A stretch of 64,000 nucleotides of DNA, taken from the NCBI RefSeq assembly GCF_000260435.1, contig NZ_BACQ01000022.1:1-64000 (forward strand). Reading direction: 5' to 3'. Both the position numbers and the translations under genes were made by a program. Position 1 is the stretch's first letter. Each line of letters opens with the position of its first letter. A model generated the notes under the pieces. It had not been told where the DNA came from, searched no databases, and was given only the letters and a program-made list of their open reading frames with translations. Source of the DNA: Lacticaseibacillus zeae DSM 20178 = KCTC 3804 (GTDB lineage: Bacteria; Bacillota; Bacilli; Lactobacillales; Lactobacillaceae). Positions 57,151 to 64,000 of the stretch are shown piece after piece.

Positions 57151-57321
57151 ATGACATCAGATAAGTGGCGGCCATTAGTGGTTACGTTAATCGTCATTGC
57201 CGCCATCTTTGCCGCCTTGTTCATTTTGGAAGTCTTTAACAATGGCGGTGGCATGGGAATTACCCACGGCAGCATGACGCGCGGCATTTCGTCCTGGCAC
57301 ATGGGCGGTTGCATGCGCTAG
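57151..57321 (+). CDS. Small single-span membrane protein with Met/His/Cys/Gly-rich tail
   Basis: 56 residues, ATG at 57151 with AGGAGG 7 nt upstream, stop at 57321, then a strong terminator. One helix at about 9-28 (LVVTLIVIAAIFAALFILEV) and a tail of about 28 residues beginning FNNGGGMGITHGSM, ending HMGGCMR, with four Met, two His and a Cys. The tail composition suggests metal or redox binding, but no family is recognised. Own SD and terminator support a real gene. Confidence 0.75.
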   Translation: MTSDKWRPLVVTLIVIAAIFAALFILEVFNNGGGMGITHGSMTRGISSWHMGGCMR

Positions 57322-57350
57322 ATGTTCGCATTTTGATCGCTTCATCGATG

Positions 57351-57385
57351 CCCCTGTTTGTGCATATGCACAGCAGGGGTTTTTA
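57351..57385 (+). terminator. Terminator of the small membrane protein gene
   Basis: CCCCTGTTTGTGCATATGCACAGCAGGGG folds into a hairpin followed by TTTTT (stem CCCCTG / CAGGGG, inner TGTGCA / TGCACA). Confidence 0.9.
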
Positions 57386-57392
57386 TGTGGTG

Positions 57393-57517
57393 CTGAGCGT
57401 GAGCCGGCGCGCTTAGAAGCCGAAGTATAAGCGACCTTGGGCGTGATGGCCCGGGCTTAGGCCATTGCGACCAAGGTCCTTATACGCAGGCTTCTGCGCC
57501 GGGGAACGCGTTATAGC
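57393..57517. repeat. Dispersed long-hairpin intergenic repeat, copy D
   Basis: Ends TGAGCGTGAGCCGGCGCGC and CTGCGCCGGGGAACGCGTTAT; arms AGAAGCC...GTATAAGCGACCTTGG and CCAAGGTCCTTATACGCAGGCTTCT. Loop region carries GATGGCCCGGGC. Confidence 0.88.
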
Positions 57518-57557
57518 TGAGCGTGAGCCGACTTCTGCGCCGGAAAACGCGTTATCG
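57517..57557. repeat. Dispersed long-hairpin repeat, internally deleted copy D'
   Basis: Directly after copy D: TGAGCGTGAGCCG is joined to ACTTCTGCGCCGGAAAACGCGTTATCG. Only the outer ends remain, the ~80 bp middle is missing. Confidence 0.75.
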
Positions 57558-57579
57558 CATCTCCCCAAAAATAAATAAC

Positions 57580-57607
57580 TTGCTAAGCAAACATACGTTC
57601 GTATAAT
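57580..57607 (+). promoter_or_regulatory. SOS-type promoter with LexA/DinR box upstream of the Y-family polymerase
   Basis: TTGCTA (57580-57585), 16 bp spacer, TATAAT (57602-57607). The spacer contains CAAACATACGTTCG (57588-57601), close to the Gram-positive LexA box CGAACATATGTTCG, so LexA would block the promoter. Downstream polymerase function supports SOS control. Confidence 0.8.
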
Positions 57608-57627
57608 GATAAACAGAGGTGATCTTC

Positions 57628-58935
57628 ATGGCCTATGATTATCCACACGAACCGCATCGGGTCATTTTTTTGATTGACAATAAGTCCTTTTACGCCTCAG
57701 TCGAAAGCATTGAGCGTGGACTTGATCCGCTTAAAACCATTCTGGTTGTGATGTCTGAACAGGAGAATACGAACGGCGGGCTAATCTTAGCGACTTCGCC
57801 TATGGCCAAAAAAATGTACGGTCTCAAAAATAATGTCAGTCGTCAGCGCGATTTGCCCAACGAACCACACCTAATTGTCGTTCCGCCGCGCATGAACCTC
57901 TACATTCAGAAAAATCTGGCTATTAACGATATTTTTCGTCAATTTGTTGCCGATGAAGATCTGTGGGCCTACTCGATTGATGAATCCATCCTTGATATGA
58001 CCCATACTTGGCGACTGTTTGGAAAAACACCAGAGGCAGTTGCCAAGCTCATTCAATCGACGGTTCAACAGCAGCTAGGTCTGCGGACCACGGTCGGAAT
58101 CGGTGAAAACCCGGTTCAAGCCAAAATTGCTCTTGATGTTTATGCTAAACACAGTCCTGATTTGCTTGGCATCATCAAGTATGCGACGGTCCCGAACACC
58201 ATCTGGAAAATTAACGAGATGACCGATGTCTGGAGTATCGGTCACCGCACAGCAGCGCATTTAGCGCGCATGGGCATCACAAACATGTACGAACTCGCCC
58301 ATGCGAATCCCTATGCCTTAAAACAGGAAATGGGTATTATCGGCACTCAGCTGTTTGCAACCGCTTGGGGCATTGATCGCACCAAAATCAGCAAGCGCAT
58401 CGTGACCCGCCAGCCAAGTATCGGTAATTCCCAAGTGCTTCCGCGCGACTATAGCAATCAATTCGAAATCGAAATTGTCATCAAAGAAATCGGTGAACAG
58501 GTCGCAGCCCGCTTACGCCATCATCATAAACGTGCCGGTGAGCTTTCACTGGGTATCGGGTTTTCGTATGCAGAAAGCCAGCAAGACGGTCGGTCCGGTT
58601 TTACGCAAGCAAAGCGAATTTTGCCAACCAATCGCAACACCGACATTGTTGCGGCGTTGCGCGAGATTTTCCGAAAGAACTGGCATGGTGAAGTCATTCG
58701 CAATGTGGCCGTCTTCACATCCCGTCTGGCACCTGACACTGGCGAGCAACTCAACTTCTTTGAGCCGGTCGATCGCCAAATTAAAGCGACCGATCTGGAA
58801 CGAACACTTGATACGATTCGCAGTCGCTTTGGTTTCAAGGCGTTGGTGTACGCCAAAAGCGCGATGCATGGTGGTACAGCCATTCAGCGTGCATCACTGG
58901 TAGGAGGACACAATGGCGGCAATAGCTATGATTAA
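57628..58935 (+). CDS. Y-family DNA polymerase (UmuC/UvrX type)
   Basis: 435 residues from the ATG at 57628 (AGAGGTG upstream). Translesion synthesis polymerase. Palm motifs FLIDNKSFYASVESIERG (metal Asp near residue 14) and AYSIDESILDM (Asp-Glu about 113-114), TVGIGENPVQAKIALD, HhH-like MTDVWSIGHRTAAHLARMG, and a little-finger domain with SLGIGFSYAES. Resembles the UmuC-like plasmid/phage subgroup (UvrX, ImpB) more than DinB. SOS promoter upstream; the next gene overlaps by 23 bp, forming a two-gene operon. Lies beside dispersed repeats. Confidence 0.92.
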   Translation: MAYDYPHEPHRVIFLIDNKSFYASVESIERGLDPLKTILVVMSEQENTNGGLILATSPMAKKMYGLKNNVSRQRDLPNEPHLIVVPPRMNLYIQKNLAINDIFRQFVADEDLWAYSIDESILDMTHTWRLFGKTPEAVAKLIQSTVQQQLGLRTTVGIGENPVQAKIALDVYAKHSPDLLGIIKYATVPNTIWKINEMTDVWSIGHRTAAHLARMGITNMYELAHANPYALKQEMGIIGTQLFATAWGIDRTKISKRIVTRQPSIGNSQVLPRDYSNQFEIEIVIKEIGEQVAARLRHHHKRAGELSLGIGFSYAESQQDGRSGFTQAKRILPTNRNTDIVAALREIFRKNWHGEVIRNVAVFTSRLAPDTGEQLNFFEPVDRQIKATDLERTLDTIRSRFGFKALVYAKSAMHGGTAIQRASLVGGHNGGNSYD

Positions 58936-59248
58936 AGACCTCAAAATCATCATGGAACGGTTAACGCCACTATTTAAGCGCAAACGAAACACAAGGTATT
59001 GGATCTCACTGGTGAATCAGACCTACACGCCAGCGTTCAACTTCTTTTTTAACATTCAACCCAAGGACCAGCGGCAGCGCTCGATCCCGTTGCACAGTCT
59101 GCACGGCTATGATCTTGCCCAGTTAGAGGCTTTCCTTGGCTTGTTACGCAAACAAACCCAATTAACCATTGAATTTGTCGGTTTTGAAGACATGCGCTGG
59201 CCACAAACCAACCGAATCATTCAACGACGTGCCCGTCTTGATGAATGA
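58913..59248 (+). CDS. Small hypothetical protein cotranscribed with the Y-family polymerase
   Basis: 111 residues, ATG at 58913 with AGGAGG 5 nt upstream, overlapping the polymerase end by 23 bp. Family not recognised with certainty. Basic N-terminus (LFKRKRNTRYW), a central FNFFFNIQPKDQRQRSIPLH and a C-terminal LTIEFVGFEDMRWPQTNRI. By position it corresponds to YolD-like partners that sit behind UvrX-type polymerases; the length and basic character fit, similarity is not clear. Role inferred as an SOS-response accessory. Confidence 0.7.
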   Translation: MAAIAMIKDLKIIMERLTPLFKRKRNTRYWISLVNQTYTPAFNFFFNIQPKDQRQRSIPLHSLHGYDLAQLEAFLGLLRKQTQLTIEFVGFEDMRWPQTNRIIQRRARLDE

Positions 59249-59310
59249 TGACCTACTTGGCAGTCTGACTGCGTGCCTACTACAGCTAAAAACTGAATAT
59301 TGGGTCCAAG

Positions 59311-59346
59311 AAAAAAGCCGGTCTCAGACAACAAGACCGACTTTTC
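59311..59346 (+). terminator. Terminator of the polymerase operon
   Basis: AAAAAAGCCGGTCT / AGACCGACTTTT hairpin with T-run. Confidence 0.82.
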
Positions 59347-59396
59347 ATCATGATTAGCACTAATTAACCGATGTCACCACCAGACGATTGATCAAA

Positions 59397-59900
59397 TTAA
59401 TAGGCAATCGTATAAGAGTGGCGTTCATCAAGCACAAAGGCCTCAGCCATCTCGGGGCCGTGCTGGGCAAGAATCTGATCTGCTAGATAAGCCTGAAGAT
59501 CTTCATGGAAGTAAGTTTCAAACCCAAAACTCCACGCCTGCACCAAATGTTTTCCTTGGCGCCGTCCTGCCTTAAAGTTCTCATAAATTGCGTGGTAAAT
59601 GGAACGACCCGTTAACCTGACGCTTACTGGCAAGACAACCCGTTGATTGCCATGCCGAAAACGCGCATTAACCGTCCGAAAAGTCATGAAGCGAATAATG
59701 AGCAAAACACTTGGAATCATAATACTCAAGCCCACTAGCGCGACAAAAATGATGCCCAAAACAAAGCCAACAGCACTAACTGCCATGGCGCCGGAAATCA
59801 CGACGCTTAGGCCGATCACAAACAAAATCAGTAACAACGCTGGAAATAGAGCAACGCCAGCGACTAAAACCCAGAGCAACAATTTAATTGCTATTTTCAT
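59397..59900 (-). CDS. Hypothetical membrane protein
   Basis: 167 residues from the ATG at 59900 (TTTGGAGGC upstream). Three hydrophobic segments fill the first 80 residues (about 4-27, 29-50 and 55-78), with a soluble part after FRTVNARFRHGNQR. The C-terminal half has GKHLVQAWSFGFETYFHEDL and ends ERHSYTIAY. No family recognised. It starts 22 bp after the ACT-domain gene and is probably its operon partner. Confidence 0.65.
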   Translation of the reverse strand: MKIAIKLLLWVLVAGVALFPALLLILFVIGLSVVISGAMAVSAVGFVLGIIFVALVGLSIMIPSVLLIIRFMTFRTVNARFRHGNQRVVLPVSVRLTGRSIYHAIYENFKAGRRQGKHLVQAWSFGFETYFHEDLQAYLADQILAQHGPEMAEAFVLDERHSYTIAY

Positions 59901-59922
59901 AAAGCCTCCAAAAACATGCTGT

Positions 59923-60357
59923 TTATTCAATGGAAATCAGGTGCACATCACTGACACCGCGAATGCCGCCAAGTTTAGTGGCAAGATCATCAAGGGTTCC
60001 TTGCAGCGCCGAAATATCAAATGATATAACAACACTTGCCCAGTTGTGGATCGGAATATTCTGGTTAATGGTCACGATACTGGCCTGGGCTTGTGACATC
60101 ACAGTCAAAACTTCCGACAAAATGCCGCGATCGTGATGAAGCATCAATGAAATGACCGCCTTACGCGATGCCATTTCATGATCTGGTAAAAACACATAGT
60201 CTTTGTACTTGTAATAAGTGCCGCGGGAAATGCCGACTCGCTTGACCGCTTCACTCACCTGTTTAACTTCGCCATTTTGGAGCAATGCCCGCGCGGCAAT
60301 CACTTTGCCGACCAAGTCCGGAAGAATCGAACTGTCAACAATATAAAACTGCTTCAC
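59923..60357 (-). CDS. pheB: UPF0735 ACT domain protein (PheB type)
   Basis: 144 residues from the GTG at 60357, chosen for a G-rich SD (GGGGGGGATTCGC) just upstream and family length near 145; the longer frame is rejected. N-terminal region FYIVDSSILPDLVGKVIAAR then SEAVKRVGISRGTYYKYKDYVF (quoted as GISRGTYYKYKDYVF), an HTH-like segment, followed by an ACT domain SLMLHHDRGILSEVLTVM for amino-acid sensing. The family is linked by name to phenylalanine metabolism (PheB of B. subtilis), but function is not firmly known. Confidence 0.9.
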   Translation of the reverse strand: MKQFYIVDSSILPDLVGKVIAARALLQNGEVKQVSEAVKRVGISRGTYYKYKDYVFLPDHEMASRKAVISLMLHHDRGILSEVLTVMSQAQASIVTINQNIPIHNWASVVISFDISALQGTLDDLATKLGGIRGVSDVHLISIE

Positions 60358-60674
60358 GCGAATCCCCCCCAAAAATGAACCGACTGCCAGCAACCGCTTC
60401 TCACCGACAGACATCCGTTCGAATATGTTCATATTGTAACAGTCATTGCCACTTCTGAAAAGCAACCGTCAAATTGTAAAAGATTTGACATGTTTTCAAG
60501 GAAAATAAGCTCTCTTTACTTATAACACTTCGCCAAGGGCTGTCAATTCCACTTTAGGCAATCTCCGTGATAGCTCGATAGCTGCACTTATTTCATCAAC
60601 GAACCTTTAAACGTATGCTATTTTGCAGTAGGCTGATGGTGTCTTTGAAGGGAAAAGCATGAGGGGGCTTTTGA

Positions 60675-60881
60675 ATGAAGATGCGGCAACCGTATCATTT
60701 ATCTTGGCAATTACTAACAGTGGCAATCATCATCGCGTTTATAGCGTTTGTCGAATACTGGCCGCACCTGAGTGATGATGCGTTAATGGGCAGCGGTCTC
60801 ATTAGTGGTGGACTTTGCATCGGTGCATTACATATGGCACACCACGTCACCGACACGTCCAGGAATCACAAGAAAAAGTAA
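60675..60881 (+). CDS. Small two-helix membrane protein
   Basis: 68 residues, ATG at 60675 with GAGGGGGC upstream. Two hydrophobic segments (about 11-27 WQLLTVAIIIAFIAFVEYW, and 38-56), a short His-containing link, and a basic end (NHKKK), so both ends are probably inside. No family recognised. The gap before it (60466-60674) is AT-rich without a clear promoter. A weak hairpin (AATGAGCTACGGTT / AACCGCAGCTCAT, 60899-60927) follows. Confidence 0.6.
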   Translation: MKMRQPYHLSWQLLTVAIIIAFIAFVEYWPHLSDDALMGSGLISGGLCIGALHMAHHVTDTSRNHKKK

Positions 60882-60945
60882 TACCTTTAACCGACAAAAT
60901 GAGCTACGGTTTTAACCGCAGCTCATCACTGTTAACGCTTAGATG

Positions 60946-61479
60946 TTACTCCAATGTTTCAGCTAAAAAAGGATGCGCGTAATTGACTTTCCCGCGCACA
61001 CTAGCTAAAACGCCTGGGACCAGCTCCTTAATGAGATGGTCTTCGGCCACGATCGGAAACGGTGGTTCGAGGCGATAGTTTGCGGCCCTGCGAAAACCGA
61101 TGCGGCCGAAGAACTGCCGATCGCCGATGACGCTGACAAAATCGCGACGTAGATCTGTTGCCCGCATATCGAGCTCCGAAACAATCGCCATCCCTAACCC
61201 GCTACCTTGATAATCAGGTGCAACGGCCAAGGGAGCCAAGGCCACTCCTTGCATATGGGCATCAGGTGTAATAGTGACTGCAGTCATCAATCCGTACCCG
61301 ACTAAATGACCGTCGATGGTCGCCACCACTTCTAGCGCCGCGTCATAATCGGCGGTGCGTCGTAACTCAGCGACTAACGCTGCTTCCCCGTGATAGCCGC
61401 GCTTGCTGCCGCTAAATGCGGTTTGCAATAACGCGTCTACTTCGGCAAAGTCGTTTTGCTGTATTCGTCGAATGGTCAT
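60946..61479 (-). CDS. GNAT family N-acetyltransferase (YhbS-like)
   Basis: 177 residues. Start TIRRIQQNDFAEVDALLQTA, acetyl-CoA loop LAVAPDYQGSGLGMAIVSEL (about 83-102, Q-x-x-G-x-G), and IGDRQFFGRIGFRRA, matching the YhbS group (COG3153). Substrate unknown. Monocistronic, ATG at 61479 with AAGGAGA upstream. Confidence 0.88.
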   Translation of the reverse strand: MTIRRIQQNDFAEVDALLQTAFSGSKRGYHGEAALVAELRRTADYDAALEVVATIDGHLVGYGLMTAVTITPDAHMQGVALAPLAVAPDYQGSGLGMAIVSELDMRATDLRRDFVSVIGDRQFFGRIGFRRAANYRLEPPFPIVAEDHLIKELVPGVLASVRGKVNYAHPFLAETLE

Positions 61480-61574
61480 AATTGTCTCCTTTTGTTAATA
61501 ATAATTTTTATTATACACGTTTCCACAGTTGCGTGGTGCTTTGTTTTGGCACTAAACGACATCTTGGAGACGTG

Positions 61575-63122
61575 TTATTTGTTCGGTTTGGCCTGCTGCC
61601 CCGCATCACTAGCGGCATTGCTCGTCGAGTCCGGTTTGTCGCTAGCTGAATCGCCCGATTGTTTCGAATCGGTTTGCTTCTTTTGCTTAGGCGCTGTCTC
61701 CTCATCCGGGAAGATCAAGGTAAAGGTCGTGCCGGATCCTAATTCAGAATCAACATCAATGGTGCCACCATGCAAGCCCATCAGTTGGTGGACAATGGCC
61801 ATTCCCAGACCGGATTCGCCGTATTTCGTATTTTTCCGCGAAGGATCAGCTTTATAATACCGCTCCCAGATGTTCTTCATCTGATCTTTGGACATGCCGA
61901 TACCGGTATCACTCACCCTGAACTCGGTTTGGTGGTAGCCTAATTTCCCATTAATTGTAATTTGTCCATTTTGCGTAAACTGAACCGCATTTTGGACAAT
62001 ATTAAACAAAATCTGAACAAACCGGTCGTGGTCGGCATAAGTTGGCAGCTTTTCCGGTGCTTCAATCGTAATCTTGTCGCCAGCTTCTTCGGCTTTTTGT
62101 GCCAGTTGTTCGGCAATATTATCAAGATCCTTGCGGGCGTTGAAGGTATGTTTGCTTAAAAGAATCTGATTCGTGCGAATCTTTTCATAATCAAGGTTCT
62201 CGTTGACCAAGCGAATTAAACGATTGGTCTCATTACGCATGAGTTCAATGCTCTTCCCCTTGCTTTCTTCGGGAATTGCATCATAAGCCAAGCCTTCCAG
62301 CAAGCCGTTAATGGTTGTCAGCGGTGTCCGCATTTCATGTGCCGCATCCGCCATAAACTGGCGACGCCGATCTTCCTGGCGCTGAATTTCCTGCTGACTG
62401 GCTTTCAACGATGTCACCATGTCGCGAAAATCATCCGCTAACTCTGCCACTTCGTCATGGCTGCGGCTTTTCATTTTGACAGTCACATCATAGTTACCTT
62501 CTGCCACTTGATGGGTTGCCTGGCGCAGCTGATTAATGCGGCGAACCTGATACGACGCAATGAAGTAACTGATAATAAAGGCCGCCAAAGTCGATAAAAC
62601 GAAAGCGATGAGTAAGTTGTGCTCGGTCTTGTTAATCGAGCTTTGAATTTGCTCGACCGGTGCAAATGCCGCAATGACAAACAGTAGTTTCTCACTCAAA
62701 AAAACCGGCTGGTAATAGATCGTCATATTTTGGGATCGACCGCTCACAGGATTCGTCATCAGCTCCGGTACGGCAACGGCTGACCCTTGTTTTAACTTTT
62801 TCCAGTAACTTGATTTAATCGCTGCCATCGGGCTTTTTTGTGAAACCGGATACTTGGCTACGTTGTTCGCATCATAAATAACAAAATGCACGTGTTGATC
62901 ACTGAGGATCTCTTCGGCATTTTGGATAAAGCGCGCATTGATCACGTAAGTATTTTCATCGACAGCATTGTTTTTTAAGACGTCAGTGTACTGCTCAAGC
63001 TGCTTAAACCCGTTTTCCCAAACCGTATTGGTTGTCGAACGAATGAACAGAATCGACACAATTACCAAGGTCACCATAATAACTGCAAAAAAGCCGATTA
63101 ACTGTTGATAGAGCATTTTCAT
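61575..63122 (-). CDS. Sensor histidine kinase of a two-component system
   Basis: 515 residues. Two membrane helices (about 8-29 and 171-192) flank an extracellular sensor domain of about 140 residues; then HAMP (VRRINQLRQATHQVAEGNYD), dimerisation/His box ADAAHEMRTPLTTI with H262, N box LFNIVQNAVQ, and G boxes DTGIGMSKDQ and GESGLGMAIV. The tail of about 45 residues is Ser/Asp/Lys-rich and unstructured (KQTDSKQSGDSASDKPD). The start ATG overlaps the regulator stop by 4 nt (ATGA), so translation is coupled. Signal unknown; LisK-like sensors have this layout. Confidence 0.93.
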   Translation of the reverse strand: MKMLYQQLIGFFAVIMVTLVIVSILFIRSTTNTVWENGFKQLEQYTDVLKNNAVDENTYVINARFIQNAEEILSDQHVHFVIYDANNVAKYPVSQKSPMAAIKSSYWKKLKQGSAVAVPELMTNPVSGRSQNMTIYYQPVFLSEKLLFVIAAFAPVEQIQSSINKTEHNLLIAFVLSTLAAFIISYFIASYQVRRINQLRQATHQVAEGNYDVTVKMKSRSHDEVAELADDFRDMVTSLKASQQEIQRQEDRRRQFMADAAHEMRTPLTTINGLLEGLAYDAIPEESKGKSIELMRNETNRLIRLVNENLDYEKIRTNQILLSKHTFNARKDLDNIAEQLAQKAEEAGDKITIEAPEKLPTYADHDRFVQILFNIVQNAVQFTQNGQITINGKLGYHQTEFRVSDTGIGMSKDQMKNIWERYYKADPSRKNTKYGESGLGMAIVHQLMGLHGGTIDVDSELGSGTTFTLIFPDEETAPKQKKQTDSKQSGDSASDKPDSTSNAASDAGQQAKPNK

Positions 63123-63850
63123 TGATCAAGCCCCGAATCATCAAACTTGTAACCGACGCCCCAAACGGTTTGAATGATTTGCGGACCGACCTTTTCGATC
63201 TTCTGACGCAACTTTTTAATGTGCGCATCGACTGTGCGTTCGTCACCATAGTATTCATAATCCCACACCAGCTGCAGCAGCTGTTCACGGGAAAAGACCT
63301 GCTTGGGGCTCTTGGATAACGTATGCAACAAGTCGAACTCCTTGGGTGTCAAGCCCTCGATTTGTTTACCATTCAAATAAGCTTCACGCGTCTTGGTACT
63401 GAGCTTGAAATGGTCGGTTTCAACGTCAAAGCCATCTTTTTTTGCTTCTGGCTCTGCCTGCTCCGCACCGACTTCGGCACCAACTTCAGCGCGGCGATGC
63501 AACGCCTTGATCCGCGCAATTAGCGTAATCGGCGAAAATGGTTTAGTCACATAGTCATCCGCGCCGAGTTCAAGTCCCAACACCTGGTCACTTTCAGTAT
63601 CCCGGGCCGTCAACATAATCAACGGAACGGTTTCACTAATCTGACGAATTTCCTTGGCCACCTGCATCCCGTCCATTTTAGGAAGATTCAGATCCAGGGT
63701 GATGATGTCAAAACTATCGGGCGCTTCTTTAAACTTGGCAAGCCCCTCTTCACCATCATAGGCGTTCACGACTTCCCACTTTTCTTTTTGAAAAAACATG
63801 GCCATCATTTCTGCCACGCTTGTATTGTCTTCAATCATTAATAGTTTCAC
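63119..63850 (-). CDS. OmpR/PhoB-family response regulator
   Basis: 243 residues from the GTG at 63850 (GAGGGG upstream); the longer frame would run into the preceding gene. Receiver domain 1-115 with acidic pair E7/D8, phospho-Asp D53 (ITLDLNLP) and Lys in VTKPFSP; then a linker with the imperfect repeat GAEVGAEVGAE; then a winged helix with LTPKEFDLLHTLSKSP and DERTVDAHIKKLRQKIEK. Partner of the kinase encoded after it (4 nt overlap). Targets unknown. Confidence 0.94.
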   Translation of the reverse strand: MKLLMIEDNTSVAEMMAMFFQKEKWEVVNAYDGEEGLAKFKEAPDSFDIITLDLNLPKMDGMQVAKEIRQISETVPLIMLTARDTESDQVLGLELGADDYVTKPFSPITLIARIKALHRRAEVGAEVGAEQAEPEAKKDGFDVETDHFKLSTKTREAYLNGKQIEGLTPKEFDLLHTLSKSPKQVFSREQLLQLVWDYEYYGDERTVDAHIKKLRQKIEKVGPQIIQTVWGVGYKFDDSGLDQ

Positions 63851-63866
63851 TGATAAACCCCTCATT

Positions 63867-64000
63867 TCAAAAATCTTTAAAACCTTTACGGCGTTTAGGT
63901 TTCGGAACGTCATCCGGTGCGACATAATCGTAAGGAAGCTGGTGATGGGCTTCAAGGTACTGTTTTAGCCGACTTTCCGTATAAACGAATCCCGGTAAGA
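63867..64000 (-). CDS. C-terminal end of an unidentified protein (5' part beyond window)
   Basis: The last 43 codons of a minus-strand frame that enters from the right edge and stops with TGA at 63869-63867. Readable end: ESRLKQYLEAHHQLPYDYV followed by a basic tail KPKRRKGFKDF. The stop lies 16 bp upstream of the response-regulator GTG, so the gene is likely part of that operon. Too short to name. Confidence 0.6.
   Translation of the reverse strand, partial: LPGFVYTESRLKQYLEAHHQLPYDYVAPDDVPKPKRRKGFKDF

Overview
The window looks like chromosome of a Lacticaseibacillus species (casei / paracasei / rhamnosus group). This rests on lactobacillus-type gene content and order (pcrA-ligA-camS-gatCAB-dagK-rlmD, PepO, a mevalonate-pathway kinase, a DUF1659/DUF2922 pair) and moderate GC content. 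No database search was possible, so the species assignment is inference. No prophage, transposase, integrase or CRISPR array was recognised.

Left end (1-11.6 kb, minus strand): a surface-glycoprotein operon. Two paired family-4-type glycosyltransferases are followed after 3 bp by one open frame of more than 8.37 kb that runs off the left edge. It encodes a giant serine-rich adhesin with a KxYKxGKxW-type signal peptide, Ser/Ala-rich stretches, Ig-like domains and an array of roughly 250 Asn/Gly pentapeptides. The array resembles the MPTR repeats (Pentapeptide_2) of mycobacterial PPE proteins and is the most striking object in the window.

11.6-32 kb: mostly housekeeping and envelope genes. These are galU, phosphomevalonate kinase, a GT8 and a GT2 glycosyltransferase, methionine aminopeptidase, flavodoxin behind a terminator-like leader, YihY, DUF2252, a TetR regulator, an M29 aminopeptidase, RecQ, a membrane HExxH protein, tRNA-Arg(CCT), DUF3284 with an orphan PTS IIA, a DEAD-box helicase, a Gfo/Idh oxidoreductase, YxeA and a GH25-like membrane protein.

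32-43 kb: an NfeD-like OB protein with a slipin, DegV, an acetyltransferase, PepO, polyphosphate kinase 2, a HAD phosphatase, an MFS transporter and a wall-anchored GH3 hexosaminidase with two FIVAR domains and an atypical sorting signal.

43-55 kb: a conserved minus-strand block, pcrA-ligA-camS-gatC-gatA-gatB then dagK-rlmD, covering repair, Gln-tRNA/Asn-tRNA amidation, lipid phosphorylation and rRNA methylation.

55-64 kb: an SGNH lipoprotein with a zinc-ribbon membrane protein, a tiny Met/His/Cys-tailed membrane protein, an SOS-controlled Y-family polymerase with a small partner, a PheB-type ACT protein, small membrane proteins, an acetyltransferase, a two-component system and the 3' end of one more gene.

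Dispersed through intergenic gaps are at least four full or near-full copies and two partial copies of a ~120 bp long-hairpin repeat. The arms differ between copies but stay self-complementary.
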